Assembly (NCBI RefSeq): GCF_019200975.1 | Contig: NZ_JAHTMR010000026.1 | Coordinates: 208-48,446 of the forward strand | DNA length: 48,239 nt | Direction: 5' to 3' | Source of the DNA: Pseudomonas sp. PD9R | GTDB taxonomy: Bacteria > Pseudomonadota > Gammaproteobacteria > Pseudomonadales > Pseudomonadaceae | In this document: piece after piece, positions 8,464 through 16,585 of the stretch | How the letters are laid out: each line of letters begins with the position of its first letter | Position numbering within the stretch: position 1 is the stretch's first letter | Program-made: the position numbers and the translations under genes | Notes under the pieces: generated by a model | Database searches by the model: none | What the model was told of the DNA's origin: nothing | Seen by the model: only the letters and a program-made list of their open reading frames with translations

Positions 8464-9777
8464 TCAGAAAATACTCAGTGGATACTCGATGATGACGCGG
8501 ACCTCGTTATTGTCCGTGGTGTCCGCCTGCGCCACTTGTGCGGTCGAACGCACGCTGGCCTGACGCACCCGCACCGACAGATCCTTGGCTTTGCCTGATT
8601 GCACGACATAGCGCGCTTCGATGTCGCGTTCCCAACGCTTGCCGTCATCGCCGTAACGGCCATAGGCGCCGTTGGGACCACCGTCGTAATGGCTGTCGTC
8701 GATGTGGTCCCCACTGACGTAGCGCGACATGAAGCTCAGCCCCGGCACGCCGAAAGCGACCATGTCCAGGTCGTAGCGCAGTTGCCAGGAGCGTTCGTTG
8801 GGGGCGTTGAAATCGAGGACCTGAATCGAGTTGGCGAGGAAAATCGAGGTGCCCGGTTGCTGATCGAAGCCCAAGTAATCGAACGGTTCATCGCCATCGA
8901 CTCGCTGATAAGCCAGGGTCAATCGATGGGCACCGAACTTGTACGCAGTGGCCAGCGACCAGGTGGTGTTGTCGATCTTGCCGGCCAGGCTCTGGCCGCT
9001 GTCGTTGGTGCGGTAAATGTTGAAATCCAGATTCAACGACTGGCCTTCGCTCAACGCATAGGTGTAGTTGGTATTGGCGTAGTACTGCCGCCAGATATCG
9101 GTGAACTGCGAACCGTAGAGGCTGACACTTAGCTGATCGCTCAGCGCATAGCTGCCACCCAGGTAATCGACGCTGCGGGTTTCCACCCCGGCGTACAGTG
9201 CCTTGAGGGCACCATCGTCGTTGGTCGAGTTACCGTCGTTGCCGGACGTGAAGTGGCCGATGTCCAGTTGCAGTGCTTTGAGTTCATTGCTGGTCAGCTG
9301 AAAGCCGTTGGCCACGGTCGTGAACAGTCGCGCGTTACCCGTGCCGAACACCGGATTGAGCGGCGTCAGGTTGCCGTACTTGAGTTCGGTTTTGGAGATC
9401 CGTGCCTTGAGCGCACCGCCCGCTTCGGAGTACTCATCCTCGGGGTTGCCCTGGGAATCAATCGGCAGCAAACCAGTGCCGGTGCGCCCCTTGCCGCTGT
9501 CGAGCTTGATGCCCAACTGCGCATAGGCATCGACCCCGAAACCCACCGCGCCCTGGGTATAACCGGAGCGGTAATCCAGCATGATCCCGTGCGCCCACTC
9601 GTCCCGATAGTTCTGACCACCCGAATTGTTGAGGTTATTGCGGTAGAAAAGAAAGTTACGGTTGGTCAGCGTCAGGCTGCTGTCTTCGACAAATCCATTG
9701 TCGGGTGTGGCATAGGCCATTTGCCCCAGGCAACTGGTAATGGCGAGCGGCAAGGCGGGCCAGAGGGACAGTTTCAT
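8464..9777 (-). CDS. OprD-family outer-membrane porin
   Basis: The 437-residue precursor has a signal peptide ending about residue 23 (LGQMAYA, then TPDNGF). The mature start FVEDSSLTLTNRNFLFYRNN is diagnostic of OprD-family porins, as are the alternating beta strands and the C-terminal aromatic residue (PLSIF, with F as the last residue). These 18-strand channels pass specific small molecules such as amino acids or aromatic acids. The gene lies 104 bases after kynU and 99 before the permease, so it probably provides outer-membrane uptake for a kynurenine-pathway substrate. The leader carries AATAATAA running into the AAGGAG ribosome site (see separate entry). Confidence 0.9.
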   Translation of the reverse strand: MKLSLWPALPLAITSCLGQMAYATPDNGFVEDSSLTLTNRNFLFYRNNLNNSGGQNYRDEWAHGIMLDYRSGYTQGAVGFGVDAYAQLGIKLDSGKGRTGTGLLPIDSQGNPEDEYSEAGGALKARISKTELKYGNLTPLNPVFGTGNARLFTTVANGFQLTSNELKALQLDIGHFTSGNDGNSTNDDGALKALYAGVETRSVDYLGGSYALSDQLSVSLYGSQFTDIWRQYYANTNYTYALSEGQSLNLDFNIYRTNDSGQSLAGKIDNTTWSLATAYKFGAHRLTLAYQRVDGDEPFDYLGFDQQPGTSIFLANSIQVLDFNAPNERSWQLRYDLDMVAFGVPGLSFMSRYVSGDHIDDSHYDGGPNGAYGRYGDDGKRWERDIEARYVVQSGKAKDLSVRVRQASVRSTAQVAQADTTDNNEVRVIIEYPLSIF

Positions 9778-9789
9778 TCTGCGTGCTCC

Positions 9790-9797
9790 TTATTATT
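9790..9797 (-). promoter_or_regulatory. Candidate Hfq/Crc catabolite-repression motif in the porin leader
   Basis: On the minus strand the sequence is AATAATAA, an exact AAnAAnAA match, merging into the AAGGAG ribosome-binding site of the porin. Hfq with Crc binds such motifs in Pseudomonas mRNAs and blocks translation when preferred carbon sources are present. Position is ideal; binding is inferred. Confidence 0.5.
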
Positions 9798-9881
9798 GTG
9801 ATTGCACGGAACTCTTTATGGGATGCGAGCAAAGTCCTGCTGCCAGGAAATCCCGGCGGCAAGACACAGGCATCAAAGGCT

Positions 9882-11132
9882 TCAGGTGACGCTATGACGG
9901 ACCTGGAATTGCGCTTGCGCCCAGGTCTTTTTATCGAGGATTTCGCCGAGGATCTGCACCGCATCCCAGACTTCGGTGAAGGTCGTGTACAGCGGGGTAA
10001 AGCCGAAGCGCATGATTCGCGGCTCGCGGTAGTCACCGATCACGCTACGAGCGATCAGGGCCTGAATTACGGCATAACCCTCGGGGTGCTCGAAGCTGAC
10101 ATGGCTGCCACGCTTGGCGTGCTCACGCGGCGTAATCAGGGTCAGTTCATGAGCGGCACAACGCTGTTCGACCAATTCGATGAACAGGTCAGTCAGGGCC
10201 AGGGATTTGCGACGCAGGGTGGCCATGTCGGTCTGGGCGAAAACATCCAGCCCGCACTCGACCATCGCTAACGAGGTGATTGGCTGGGTGCCGCACAGAT
10301 AGCGTGCGATGCCGTTGCTGGGCTCGTAGCGAGACTCCATGGCGAACTGACGCGAATGGCCAAACCATCCAGACAATGGCTGTGGCACCAGATCGCACAA
10401 CTGCGGCGACACCCAGACAAACGCCTGCGAACCCGGACCACCGTTGAGGTACTTATAGGTGCAGCCGATAGCGTAATCGGCGCCTGCATGATGCAGGTCA
10501 ACTGGCACTGCCCCGGCGGAATGCGCCAGGTCCCAGATCGCCAGCGCGCCACATTCGTGGGTCAGCGCGGTCAGGGCCTGCATGTCGTGCATATAGCCAG
10601 TCTTGTAGTTGACGTGGGTAAGCATGACCACCGCCGTGTCCTGGTCAATCGCTTGCGGCAGCTCTTCGGGGCTGTCCACCAGGCGCAAGGTGTAACCCTG
10701 CTGAAGCATGTCTGCCAGGCCTTCGGCGATGTACAGGTCGGTCGGGAAATTACTGCTTTCAGTGACGATCACCCGTCGCGCCGGCGAGCGAGTGGCTTGC
10801 ACGCGCAGTGCGGCACTGAGCACCTTGAACAGGTTGATGGAAGTGGTATCGGTCACCACTACTTCACCGTCACGGGCACCTATCAGCCCGGCCAATTTGT
10901 TACCCAGGCGCTCGGACAAATCGCGCCAGCCCGCAGTGTTCCAACTGCGAATCAGGCCATTACCCCACTCCTCGGCAATCACCGATTGAGCCCTGGCCAG
11001 TGACGCGACTGGCCGTGCGCCCAAGGAGTTGCCGTCGAGATAAATCACGCCTTCAGAGAGTGCAAATTGCTGACGCAGTGGAGCCAGTGCGTCTTGAGCA
11101 TCGAGCGCCAGACAATCGTTTCTCGTAGTCAT
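9882..11132 (-). CDS. kynU: Kynureninase
   Basis: The 416-residue protein is kynureninase, a PLP enzyme that cleaves L-kynurenine to anthranilate and L-alanine. It starts MTTRNDCLALDAQDAL at the ATG at 11132 with AGGAC upstream. The cofactor lysine is K227 in GCTYKYLNGGPGS, the same number as in the characterised P. fluorescens enzyme. YLDGNSLGARP near residue 31 and WDLAHSAGAVPVDLH (D201 pairs with the pyridine nitrogen) are further family marks. It is the first gene of a minus-strand series with porin and permease and diverges from kynR across 220 bases, so KynR control is expected. Confidence 0.97.
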   Translation of the reverse strand: MTTRNDCLALDAQDALAPLRQQFALSEGVIYLDGNSLGARPVASLARAQSVIAEEWGNGLIRSWNTAGWRDLSERLGNKLAGLIGARDGEVVVTDTTSINLFKVLSAALRVQATRSPARRVIVTESSNFPTDLYIAEGLADMLQQGYTLRLVDSPEELPQAIDQDTAVVMLTHVNYKTGYMHDMQALTALTHECGALAIWDLAHSAGAVPVDLHHAGADYAIGCTYKYLNGGPGSQAFVWVSPQLCDLVPQPLSGWFGHSRQFAMESRYEPSNGIARYLCGTQPITSLAMVECGLDVFAQTDMATLRRKSLALTDLFIELVEQRCAAHELTLITPREHAKRGSHVSFEHPEGYAVIQALIARSVIGDYREPRIMRFGFTPLYTTFTEVWDAVQILGEILDKKTWAQAQFQVRHSVT

Positions 11133-11352
11133 TGGTTGTCCTGTTTTTGTGATGACGTGCCGTCCGGGCAGGTCGCAAAGGTGGGGTGGGCAGAAGGCTC
11201 GGTGCCGTGTTTTCAGGCGATATTCACGCCCTTTCCGTGGAGAGATAATGAACGAAGCTTTGGAGAATTTTCGTGCAAAGTGAGTGGCCGTATAGTACTT
11301 ATCTCGCAGGAAATTCGAATTCAATCCCAATAAACGCGGATTTATATCAGCC
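11133..11352. promoter_or_regulatory. Divergent kynU/kynR control region
   Basis: This region must contain the kynU promoter (leftwards) and the kynR promoter (rightwards). It becomes AT-rich from about 11240, with ATTCGAAT as a short palindrome near 11315 and TATAGT at 11291-11296 as a possible -10 for kynR. In P. aeruginosa the Lrp-type KynR activates the kyn genes in response to kynurenine; its site here was not identified with certainty. Confidence 0.55.
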
Positions 11353-11826
11353 ATGAATCTCGACTCGACAGACCTGCGAATCCTTCATCAATTGCAACAG
11401 GATGGCCGCATCAGCAACCAGGAATTGGCCGAGAAAGTCGCCCTCTCGCCGTCGGCCTGTTTACGCCGATTACGCCTGCTGGAAAGCGAGGGAATCATCA
11501 CTGGCTATCGCGCGGTGTTGAATGCCGAAAAGCTGGGAATCGAACTGGAAGCCATCGTCCATGTGTCGTTGCGACAGGACGTCGAGGACTGGCACGAGAC
11601 CTTCATCAAGAAGGTTCAGCAGTGGCCGGAGGTGGTTACCGCGTATGTGGTTACCGGGGCGAGTAACTATGTGCTACGGGTGCAGGCACGCAACCTCAAG
11701 CACTTCTCTGATTTCATCGTCAACCACCTGAACCGCACGGCGGGGGTCACCGATATCCGCTCGGAAATCGTCTTGCAAAAAATCAAGGAGCGCGAGGAAT
11801 TGCTGGATTTGGTGGTGCGAAAGTAA
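11353..11826 (+). CDS. kynR: Lrp/AsnC-family activator of the kynurenine genes
   Basis: The 157-residue protein is an Lrp/AsnC-family regulator: N-terminal helix-turn-helix (about residues 1-60, LDSTDLRILHQLQQDGRISN, then LSPSACLRRLRLLE) and a C-terminal RAM effector domain (VTAYVVTGASNYVLRV). Its divergent position next to kynU identifies it as KynR, the kynurenine-responsive regulator described in P. aeruginosa. It probably also acts at kynB-kynA 8 kb to the right. The C-terminus faces antR across a REPIN. Confidence 0.93.
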   Translation: MNLDSTDLRILHQLQQDGRISNQELAEKVALSPSACLRRLRLLESEGIITGYRAVLNAEKLGIELEAIVHVSLRQDVEDWHETFIKKVQQWPEVVTAYVVTGASNYVLRVQARNLKHFSDFIVNHLNRTAGVTDIRSEIVLQKIKEREELLDLVVRK

Positions 11827-11840
11827 GGGCGGTGAATCAA

Positions 11841-11945
11841 GATCAAAAGATCGCAGCCTTCGGCAGCTCCTACAGGTTTACTCGGTTCCATGTAGGAGCT
11901 GCCGAAGGCTGCGATCTTTTGATCTTTTGATCTTTCGATCTTTCT
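11841..11945. repeat. REPIN, family A, copy 3, with adjoining GATCTTTT microsatellite
   Basis: Perfect 34-base inverted arms (11841-11874, 11891-11924) are separated by only 16 bases, the most symmetrical copy in the window. The right arm runs into GATCTTTTGATCTTTTGATC and then TTTCGATCTTT, a short octamer-like tandem repeat at about 11913-11945 that looks like slippage of the REPIN end. It fills the convergent gap between kynR and antR and would serve as a bidirectional terminator. Confidence 0.92.
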
Positions 11946-11970
11946 TTGCTTTGCCGCCAGCCGTCGTTAC

Positions 11971-12978
11971 CTACCGCATCCGCCGGGCTTCGTTGCGTTG
12001 CAAGGTCATGCTTGGGGACTCGTTGAACAGTTTGCGGTACTCGGCGGAAAAACGTCCAAGGTGGGTGAAGCCCCAGCCCATGGCAATCTCTGAAATGTTG
12101 CGCGCCGAACCGTGCTCAAGAATGTCCTGGCGTACGGCGTTCAAGCGGTATTTTTTCAGATAGACCATCGGCGACAGGGCGAAGTACTTCTTGAACGCTT
12201 CGAACAACTTGAAGCGCGAAACCCCGGCGGCGGCTTCAATGTCCTCCAGGTGCAGGGCTTCGCGGGCGTTTGCGTGAATGTACTGCCGGGCGCGAATCAG
12301 GTAGTGCGGCAACTTCACCCCCAGCACTTCCCGCAGCTCTTCGGAATAGTTGTTCGGCTGAGCGAGGATCAAGCCTTTGATCAGCGAACTTTCAATGTCC
12401 CGGGTGAAAGCCACCTGTTCGTAGAGTTCGCTGCTGCGCTCCAGTTCGGCGATGAAGTAACGCGCCATACGCCACCACGAGGCCGATGCCCCATCGACCG
12501 CATCCATCATTGGCTCGAAGCGCAGCGGCGCATCCAGTGGCCGCTGCAGCAGCCCCTCCAAAGACTCGCTCATGGCAACCCGGGTAATCACCACCTGAAC
12601 TTTGCGGCAATCGCCGGAGATCGCCAGCAGCTGGTTTTCATTTGGGGAAATGATCACCCCTTGATCGCGGTCGGACTTCACCACGCTGCCGTTCTTGCTC
12701 AACTCCTGCTCGCCTACCAATGGCAGACTCAAGCTGTAGCTGCTGAAGTGTTCGGCGTCTTCGATATCGATGGTGACATCGGTGCCGTATTCGATGGTGC
12801 CCAGGGTGGTGGCCATCGATTTGAACATGTTGGCGTTGTGATGAAAGCGGATTCGCTCAGGTGTCGCGGTCACGAGTCGATGCGGCCCACAGATGCCGGA
12901 CATCCAGCTCCTCGCGGCCTCAAGGTCATCGCTGTCGACACGAATATCGCGACACTGCGGATCAGTTTTGCTGTTCAT
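11971..12978 (-). CDS. antR: AraC-family activator of the anthranilate dioxygenase genes
   Basis: The 335-residue protein has an N-terminal effector domain and a C-terminal AraC/XylS DNA-binding domain (about 235-335): HLEDIEAAAGVSRFKLFEAF is the first helix-turn-helix and ISEIAMGWGFTHLGRFSAEY the second. Its position immediately upstream of, and divergent to, antABC identifies it as AntR, which activates antABC in response to anthranilate. The start at 12978 (MNSKTDPQCRD) is chosen on length and sequence; its ribosome site is poor and a GTG lies one codon upstream. In P. aeruginosa antR translation is repressed by the iron-responsive PrrF RNAs, which a weak leader would suit, but no PrrF pairing was checked here. 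Confidence 0.92.
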   Translation of the reverse strand: MNSKTDPQCRDIRVDSDDLEAARSWMSGICGPHRLVTATPERIRFHHNANMFKSMATTLGTIEYGTDVTIDIEDAEHFSSYSLSLPLVGEQELSKNGSVVKSDRDQGVIISPNENQLLAISGDCRKVQVVITRVAMSESLEGLLQRPLDAPLRFEPMMDAVDGASASWWRMARYFIAELERSSELYEQVAFTRDIESSLIKGLILAQPNNYSEELREVLGVKLPHYLIRARQYIHANAREALHLEDIEAAAGVSRFKLFEAFKKYFALSPMVYLKKYRLNAVRQDILEHGSARNISEIAMGWGFTHLGRFSAEYRKLFNESPSMTLQRNEARRMR

Positions 12979-13233
12979 CACGGTGCACTCAGGGGCTATT
13001 TTTCGGCGCGCTCTGACGGCGCGTCTGCGGCTTGAAAAAAGCAAGTTCCAAGCCATGATCCTGCGGCGCCAACTGAGTGGATAGCAATCGTTGATTAAAC
13101 GGATAACGCGGCTATCAAACGGCTCAGAACGCCTCGTAAAACAGTACCTGATTGCTGCAAACGAGGGCAGCCGTTCATCGCGTGGTGCACCGTTTGGGTA
13201 GTCGCTGCCCAAACGATTGTTACCCAACACCCA
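12979..13233. promoter_or_regulatory. antR leader and promoter region
   Basis: This 255-base stretch lies between the antR start and the REPIN array. It has no supported gene; an open frame continuing antR upstream lacks family character. It is relatively A/T-rich around 13085-13160 on the antR side and should hold the antR promoter and 5' leader. No clear boxes were assigned. Confidence 0.45.
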
Positions 13234-13505
13234 TGTAGGAGCTGCCGCAGGCTGCGATCTTTTGAACTTGGAAAATCAAAATCAAAAGATCGCAGCCTTC
13301 GGCAGCTCCTACATTGACCGAGTACATCCGGGATATGGCCAAAGCACGCGAACCTCTAGGAGCTGCCGCAGGCTGCGATCTTTTGAACCTGGAAAATCAA
13401 AATCAAAAGATCGCAGCCTTCGGCAGCTCCTACATTGACCGAGTACATCCGGGATATGGCCAAAGCACGCGAACCTGTAGGAGCTGCCGCAGGCTGCGAT
13501 CTTTT
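13234..13505. repeat. Tandem REPIN array with 121-bp period (family A, copies 4-6)
   Basis: A 121-base unit starts at 13234 and again at 13355, and its first 30 bases start a third time at 13476. Each full unit has an arm TGTAGGAGCTGCCGCAGGCT, a short spacer GAACYTGGAAAATCAAAA, the inverted arm, then about 42 unique bases (TTGACCGAGTACATCCGGGA onwards). The two full units are almost identical, differing at a few bases such as CTAGG for GTAGG at 13356. This points to recent tandem duplication of a REPIN with flanking DNA. It separates antR from antA. Confidence 0.93.
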
Positions 13506-13618
13506 GCGGTGCCCCCAATTTTATGGACTGCCTTCGCCGACTAACCGGATAGACCCCCACCCGCCCCACTCCCTCTAATGAACGCACCGATCAGCCCCAA
13601 TAAAAACAGGTGCACACC
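13506..13618 (+). promoter_or_regulatory. antABC promoter region
   Basis: The 113 bases between the REPIN array and antA must carry the antA promoter and AntR site. TAATGA at 13577-13582 is a possible -10. The core promoter is unusually C-rich (CCCCCACCCGCCCCACTCCC, about 13553-13572), in keeping with dependence on an activator. AATAAAAA at 13599-13606 abuts the ribosome-binding site. Confidence 0.5.
13599..13606 (+). promoter_or_regulatory. Candidate Hfq/Crc motif at the antA ribosome-binding site
   Basis: AATAAAAA matches AAnAAnAA exactly and is directly followed by the CAGG ribosome site of antA. Carbon catabolite repression of anthranilate use through Hfq/Crc would act here. Inference from position and sequence. 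Confidence 0.45.
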
Positions 13619-15010
13619 ATGAGTGGCGAAAAGAACGTCGAGCAGTGGAAAGCGTTTATCGAAGGCTGTCTGGACTTCCGTCCGGTAGAGGGCGTGTTCC
13701 GGATCGCACGGGACATTTTTACCGAACCGCAGTTGTTCGATCTGGAGATGGAGCTGATCTTCGAGAAGAACTGGATCTACGCCTGCCACGAAAGCGAGCT
13801 GGCCAATAATCACGACTTCGTCACGATGCGCGCCGGCCGTCAGCCGATGATCATCACCCGCGATGGCGAAGGGCAGCTCAATGCACTGATTAATGCTTGC
13901 CAGCATCGCGGCACGACCTTGACCCGCGTCGGCAAGGGCAATCAGTCGACCTTCACCTGCCCGTTCCATGCCTGGTGCTACAAAAGCGACGGCCGCCTGG
14001 TCAAGGTCAAGGCCCCCGGCGAATACCCGGAAGGGTTCGACAAAGCCACCCGCGGCCTGAAAAAAGCGCGCATCCAGAGCTACAAGGGTTTCGTGTTTAT
14101 CAGCCTGGATGTTCACGCCGACAACAGCCTGGAAGACTTTCTTGGCGACGCCAAAGTGTTCTTCGACATGATGGTCGCCCAGTCGCCCACCGGAGAGCTG
14201 GAAGTGCTGCCCGGCAAGTCGGCCTACACCTACGACGGCAACTGGAAACTGCAGAACGAAAACGGCCTCGATGGCTATCACGTCAGCACCGTCCACTATA
14301 ACTACGTGGCCACGGTGCAGCACCGCCAGCAGGTCAACAGCGAGAACGGCACCGACGCTGGCAGTACGCTCGACTACAGCAAACTGGGTGCCGGCGATGC
14401 CAATACCGATGACGGCTGGTTTGCTTTCAACAATGGTCACAGCCTGTTGTTCAGCGACATGCCGAACCCGACGGTACGCTCCGGCTACGCGACGATCATG
14501 CCGCGCCTGATCGAAGAACACGGCCAGGAAAAGGCCGAGTGGATGATGCACCGCCTACGGAACCTGAACATTTACCCGAGCCTGTTTTTCCTCGACCAGA
14601 TCAGCTCACAACTGCGCATCATCCGCCCGGTGGCGTGGAACAAGACCGAGATCATCAGCCAGTGCCTGGGAGTAAAAAACGAGTCGGACGCTGACCGCGA
14701 AAACCGCATTCGCCAGTTCGAGGACTTCTTCAACGTGTCGGGCCTGGGCACACCGGATGATCTGGTGGAATTCCGTGAAGCCCAACGCGGTTTCCAGGCA
14801 CGTCTGGAGCGCTGGAGCGACATTTCCCGTGGCAGTCACCGATGGGCCACCGGCGCCACGCCCAACAGCGAATCGATCGGCATTGCCCCAGCCATGACCG
14901 GCACCGAATTCACCCACGAAGGGCTTTACGTCAACCAGCACAGCAACTGGCAGAAATTCCTGCTCGATGGCCTGGAAGCGAAATCCCTGAAACTCCGTGA
15001 GGTGCAATGA
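13619..15010 (+). CDS. antA: Anthranilate 1,2-dioxygenase, large (alpha) subunit
   Basis: The 463-residue protein is the oxygenase alpha subunit of anthranilate 1,2-dioxygenase, which converts anthranilate to catechol with release of CO2 and ammonia. The Rieske [2Fe-2S] ligands are C94, H96, C114 and H117 (ACQHRG, then CPFHAWCY). The mononuclear iron site is in NGLDGYHVSTVHY, with D218, H221 and H226. The start is the ATG at 13619 behind ACAGG; an upstream in-frame GTG at 13610 is less likely. It is the first gene of antABC, overlaps antB by 4 bases (ATGA) and is divergent from antR. Confidence 0.96.
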   Translation: MSGEKNVEQWKAFIEGCLDFRPVEGVFRIARDIFTEPQLFDLEMELIFEKNWIYACHESELANNHDFVTMRAGRQPMIITRDGEGQLNALINACQHRGTTLTRVGKGNQSTFTCPFHAWCYKSDGRLVKVKAPGEYPEGFDKATRGLKKARIQSYKGFVFISLDVHADNSLEDFLGDAKVFFDMMVAQSPTGELEVLPGKSAYTYDGNWKLQNENGLDGYHVSTVHYNYVATVQHRQQVNSENGTDAGSTLDYSKLGAGDANTDDGWFAFNNGHSLLFSDMPNPTVRSGYATIMPRLIEEHGQEKAEWMMHRLRNLNIYPSLFFLDQISSQLRIIRPVAWNKTEIISQCLGVKNESDADRENRIRQFEDFFNVSGLGTPDDLVEFREAQRGFQARLERWSDISRGSHRWATGATPNSESIGIAPAMTGTEFTHEGLYVNQHSNWQKFLLDGLEAKSLKLREVQ

Positions 15011-15501
15011 TGAATGCGCAATTGCAGTACCAGATCGAACAGTTTTTCTACCGCAAATCCGAACTGTGCGACGCCCAGGATTGGGACGCCTACATCAAAC
15101 TGTTCGACGAGCAGAGTGAATTCCACCTGCCGCAATGGGACTCGGAACACGTCTACACCCGCGACCCCAAACGCGAGATGTCATTGATCTACTACCCCAA
15201 CCGTTCAGGCCTGGAAGACCGCGTATTTCGCCTACGCACCGGCAAGTCTGCATCCTCGACGCCAATGCCGCGCACCCTGCACCTGATCAACAACGTGCGC
15301 ATTGGTGAACTGGAAAACGGCGATCTGGAGGTGCGCTTGAACTGGCACACGCTGTTCTATCGCCTGGCCACTTCCGAGCAGTTTTTCGGCCGCGCGACCT
15401 ACCGTCTCAAGCCCCACGCGGACAGCTGGCTGATCAGCCGCAAGCATGTGCTATTGCTCAACGACACGATCAACTCGGTACTCGACTTTTATCACCTCTG
15501 A
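15007..15501 (+). CDS. antB: Anthranilate 1,2-dioxygenase, small (beta) subunit
   Basis: The 164-residue protein is the beta subunit of the hydroxylase, a cone-shaped SnoaL-like fold that packs on the alpha trimer and has no redox centre. QFFYRKSELCDAQDWDAYIKLF and the C-terminal LNDTINSVLDFYHL are characteristic of the benzoate/anthranilate-type beta subunits. It starts at 15007, overlapping the antA stop, with GAGGTG as ribosome site, so translation is coupled to antA. A second ATG three bases later is an equally possible start. Confidence 0.95.
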   Translation: MMNAQLQYQIEQFFYRKSELCDAQDWDAYIKLFDEQSEFHLPQWDSEHVYTRDPKREMSLIYYPNRSGLEDRVFRLRTGKSASSTPMPRTLHLINNVRIGELENGDLEVRLNWHTLFYRLATSEQFFGRATYRLKPHADSWLISRKHVLLLNDTINSVLDFYHL

Positions 15502-15519
15502 ATCCATGGAGACCGAGGT

Positions 15520-16542
15520 ATGAATCACAAAGTAGCGTTCAGTTTTGCCGACGGCAAAACCCTGTTCTTTCCCGTGCAGCCGAACGAGATCCTGCTCGAC
15601 GCCGCCCTGCGCAACGGCATCAACATTCCGCTGGATTGCCGCGAAGGCGTCTGCGGAACCTGCCAGGGTCGCTGCGAATCCGGCGACTACAGCCAGGACT
15701 ATGTGGACGAGGAAGCGCTGTCCAGCCTCGACCTGCAACAACGCAAAATGCTCACTTGCCAGACGCGGGTGAAGTCCGATGCAGCGTTTTATTTCGACTT
15801 CGCTTCCAGCCTGTGCAACGCCAGCGGCCCCGACCGCCTCAACGCGACAGTCACCGACGTCAGGCAGATTTCGGCCAGCACGGCGATCCTGCACCTGGAC
15901 CTCGGCGCTGCAAACCAGGCACTGGATTACCTGCCGGGGCAATACGCCCGGTTGCTGATTCCCGGCACCGAGAGCATGCGCTCCTATTCGTTCGCCAACC
16001 GGCCGAGCAGCAGCAATCAACTGCAATTCTTGATTCGTCTGTTGCCCGATGGGGTCATGAGCAACTACATCCGTGAACGCTGTCAGGTGGGGGACGAGAT
16101 CGCCCTTGAAGCACCCCTGGGTGCCTTCTATCTGCGTCACGTCACCAAACCGCTGGTTCTGGTGGCCGGCGGCACCGGGTTATCGGCGCTGCTCGGCATG
16201 CTGGACGAACTGGCCGAGCGTGGCTGCGAACAACCAGTGCATCTGTATTACGGCGTTCGCGATGCTGCCGACCTGTGCGAACAGACACGTATCGCAGCCT
16301 ATGCTGAACGCCTGCCGGATTTTCGCTACACCGAAGTGGTCAGCGATCCTTCGCCGCAATGGACGGGCAAACGCGGCTACATTTCCGAACATTTCAATGC
16401 CAGTGAACTGCGCGATGGCGAGGCCGACATGTACGTCTGCGGGCCGCCACCGATGGTCGAGTCGATCAAGACCTGGTTGCAGGCCCAAACACTGGACAAC
16501 GTGCACCTGTACTACGAGAAGTTCACTGAGAGTAATATCTGA
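15520..16542 (+). CDS. antC: Anthranilate 1,2-dioxygenase reductase component
   Basis: The 340-residue single-chain reductase passes electrons from NADH through FAD and a plant-type [2Fe-2S] cluster to AntA. The N-terminal ferredoxin domain has C40, C45, C48 and C80 (DCREGVCGTCQGRC, LTCQ). The FAD domain has R154-S-Y-S. The NAD domain has VAGGTGLSALLGML and the late YVCGPPPMV motif. This order (ferredoxin, FAD, NAD) is that of BenC/AntC-type reductases. It follows antB by 18 bases with a GAGACCGAGG ribosome site. Confidence 0.95.
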   Translation: MNHKVAFSFADGKTLFFPVQPNEILLDAALRNGINIPLDCREGVCGTCQGRCESGDYSQDYVDEEALSSLDLQQRKMLTCQTRVKSDAAFYFDFASSLCNASGPDRLNATVTDVRQISASTAILHLDLGAANQALDYLPGQYARLLIPGTESMRSYSFANRPSSSNQLQFLIRLLPDGVMSNYIRERCQVGDEIALEAPLGAFYLRHVTKPLVLVAGGTGLSALLGMLDELAERGCEQPVHLYYGVRDAADLCEQTRIAAYAERLPDFRYTEVVSDPSPQWTGKRGYISEHFNASELRDGEADMYVCGPPPMVESIKTWLQAQTLDNVHLYYEKFTESNI

Positions 16543-16562
16543 CCCATCAATCCAGGCCTGAC

Positions 16563-16570
16563 AACAAAAA
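16563..16570 (+). promoter_or_regulatory. Candidate Hfq/Crc motif before the aromatic permease
   Basis: AACAAAAA, an exact AAnAAnAA match, lies 4 bases before the AAGGGA ribosome-binding site of the permease at 16586. It would allow catabolite repression of the permease separately from antABC. Inference. Confidence 0.45.
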
Positions 16571-16585
16571 CCAGAAGGGAACGCG

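Noticed and set aside
11133..11354. N-terminal extension of kynU to 11354
   Set aside because: The extra 74 residues overlap the kynR start and control region and do not resemble kynureninase; the ATG at 11132 has a ribosome site.
13234..13505. Possible CRISPR array
   Set aside because: Repeats have a 121-base period, are internally inverted, and the spacers are identical; this is a REPIN duplication. No cas genes are present.
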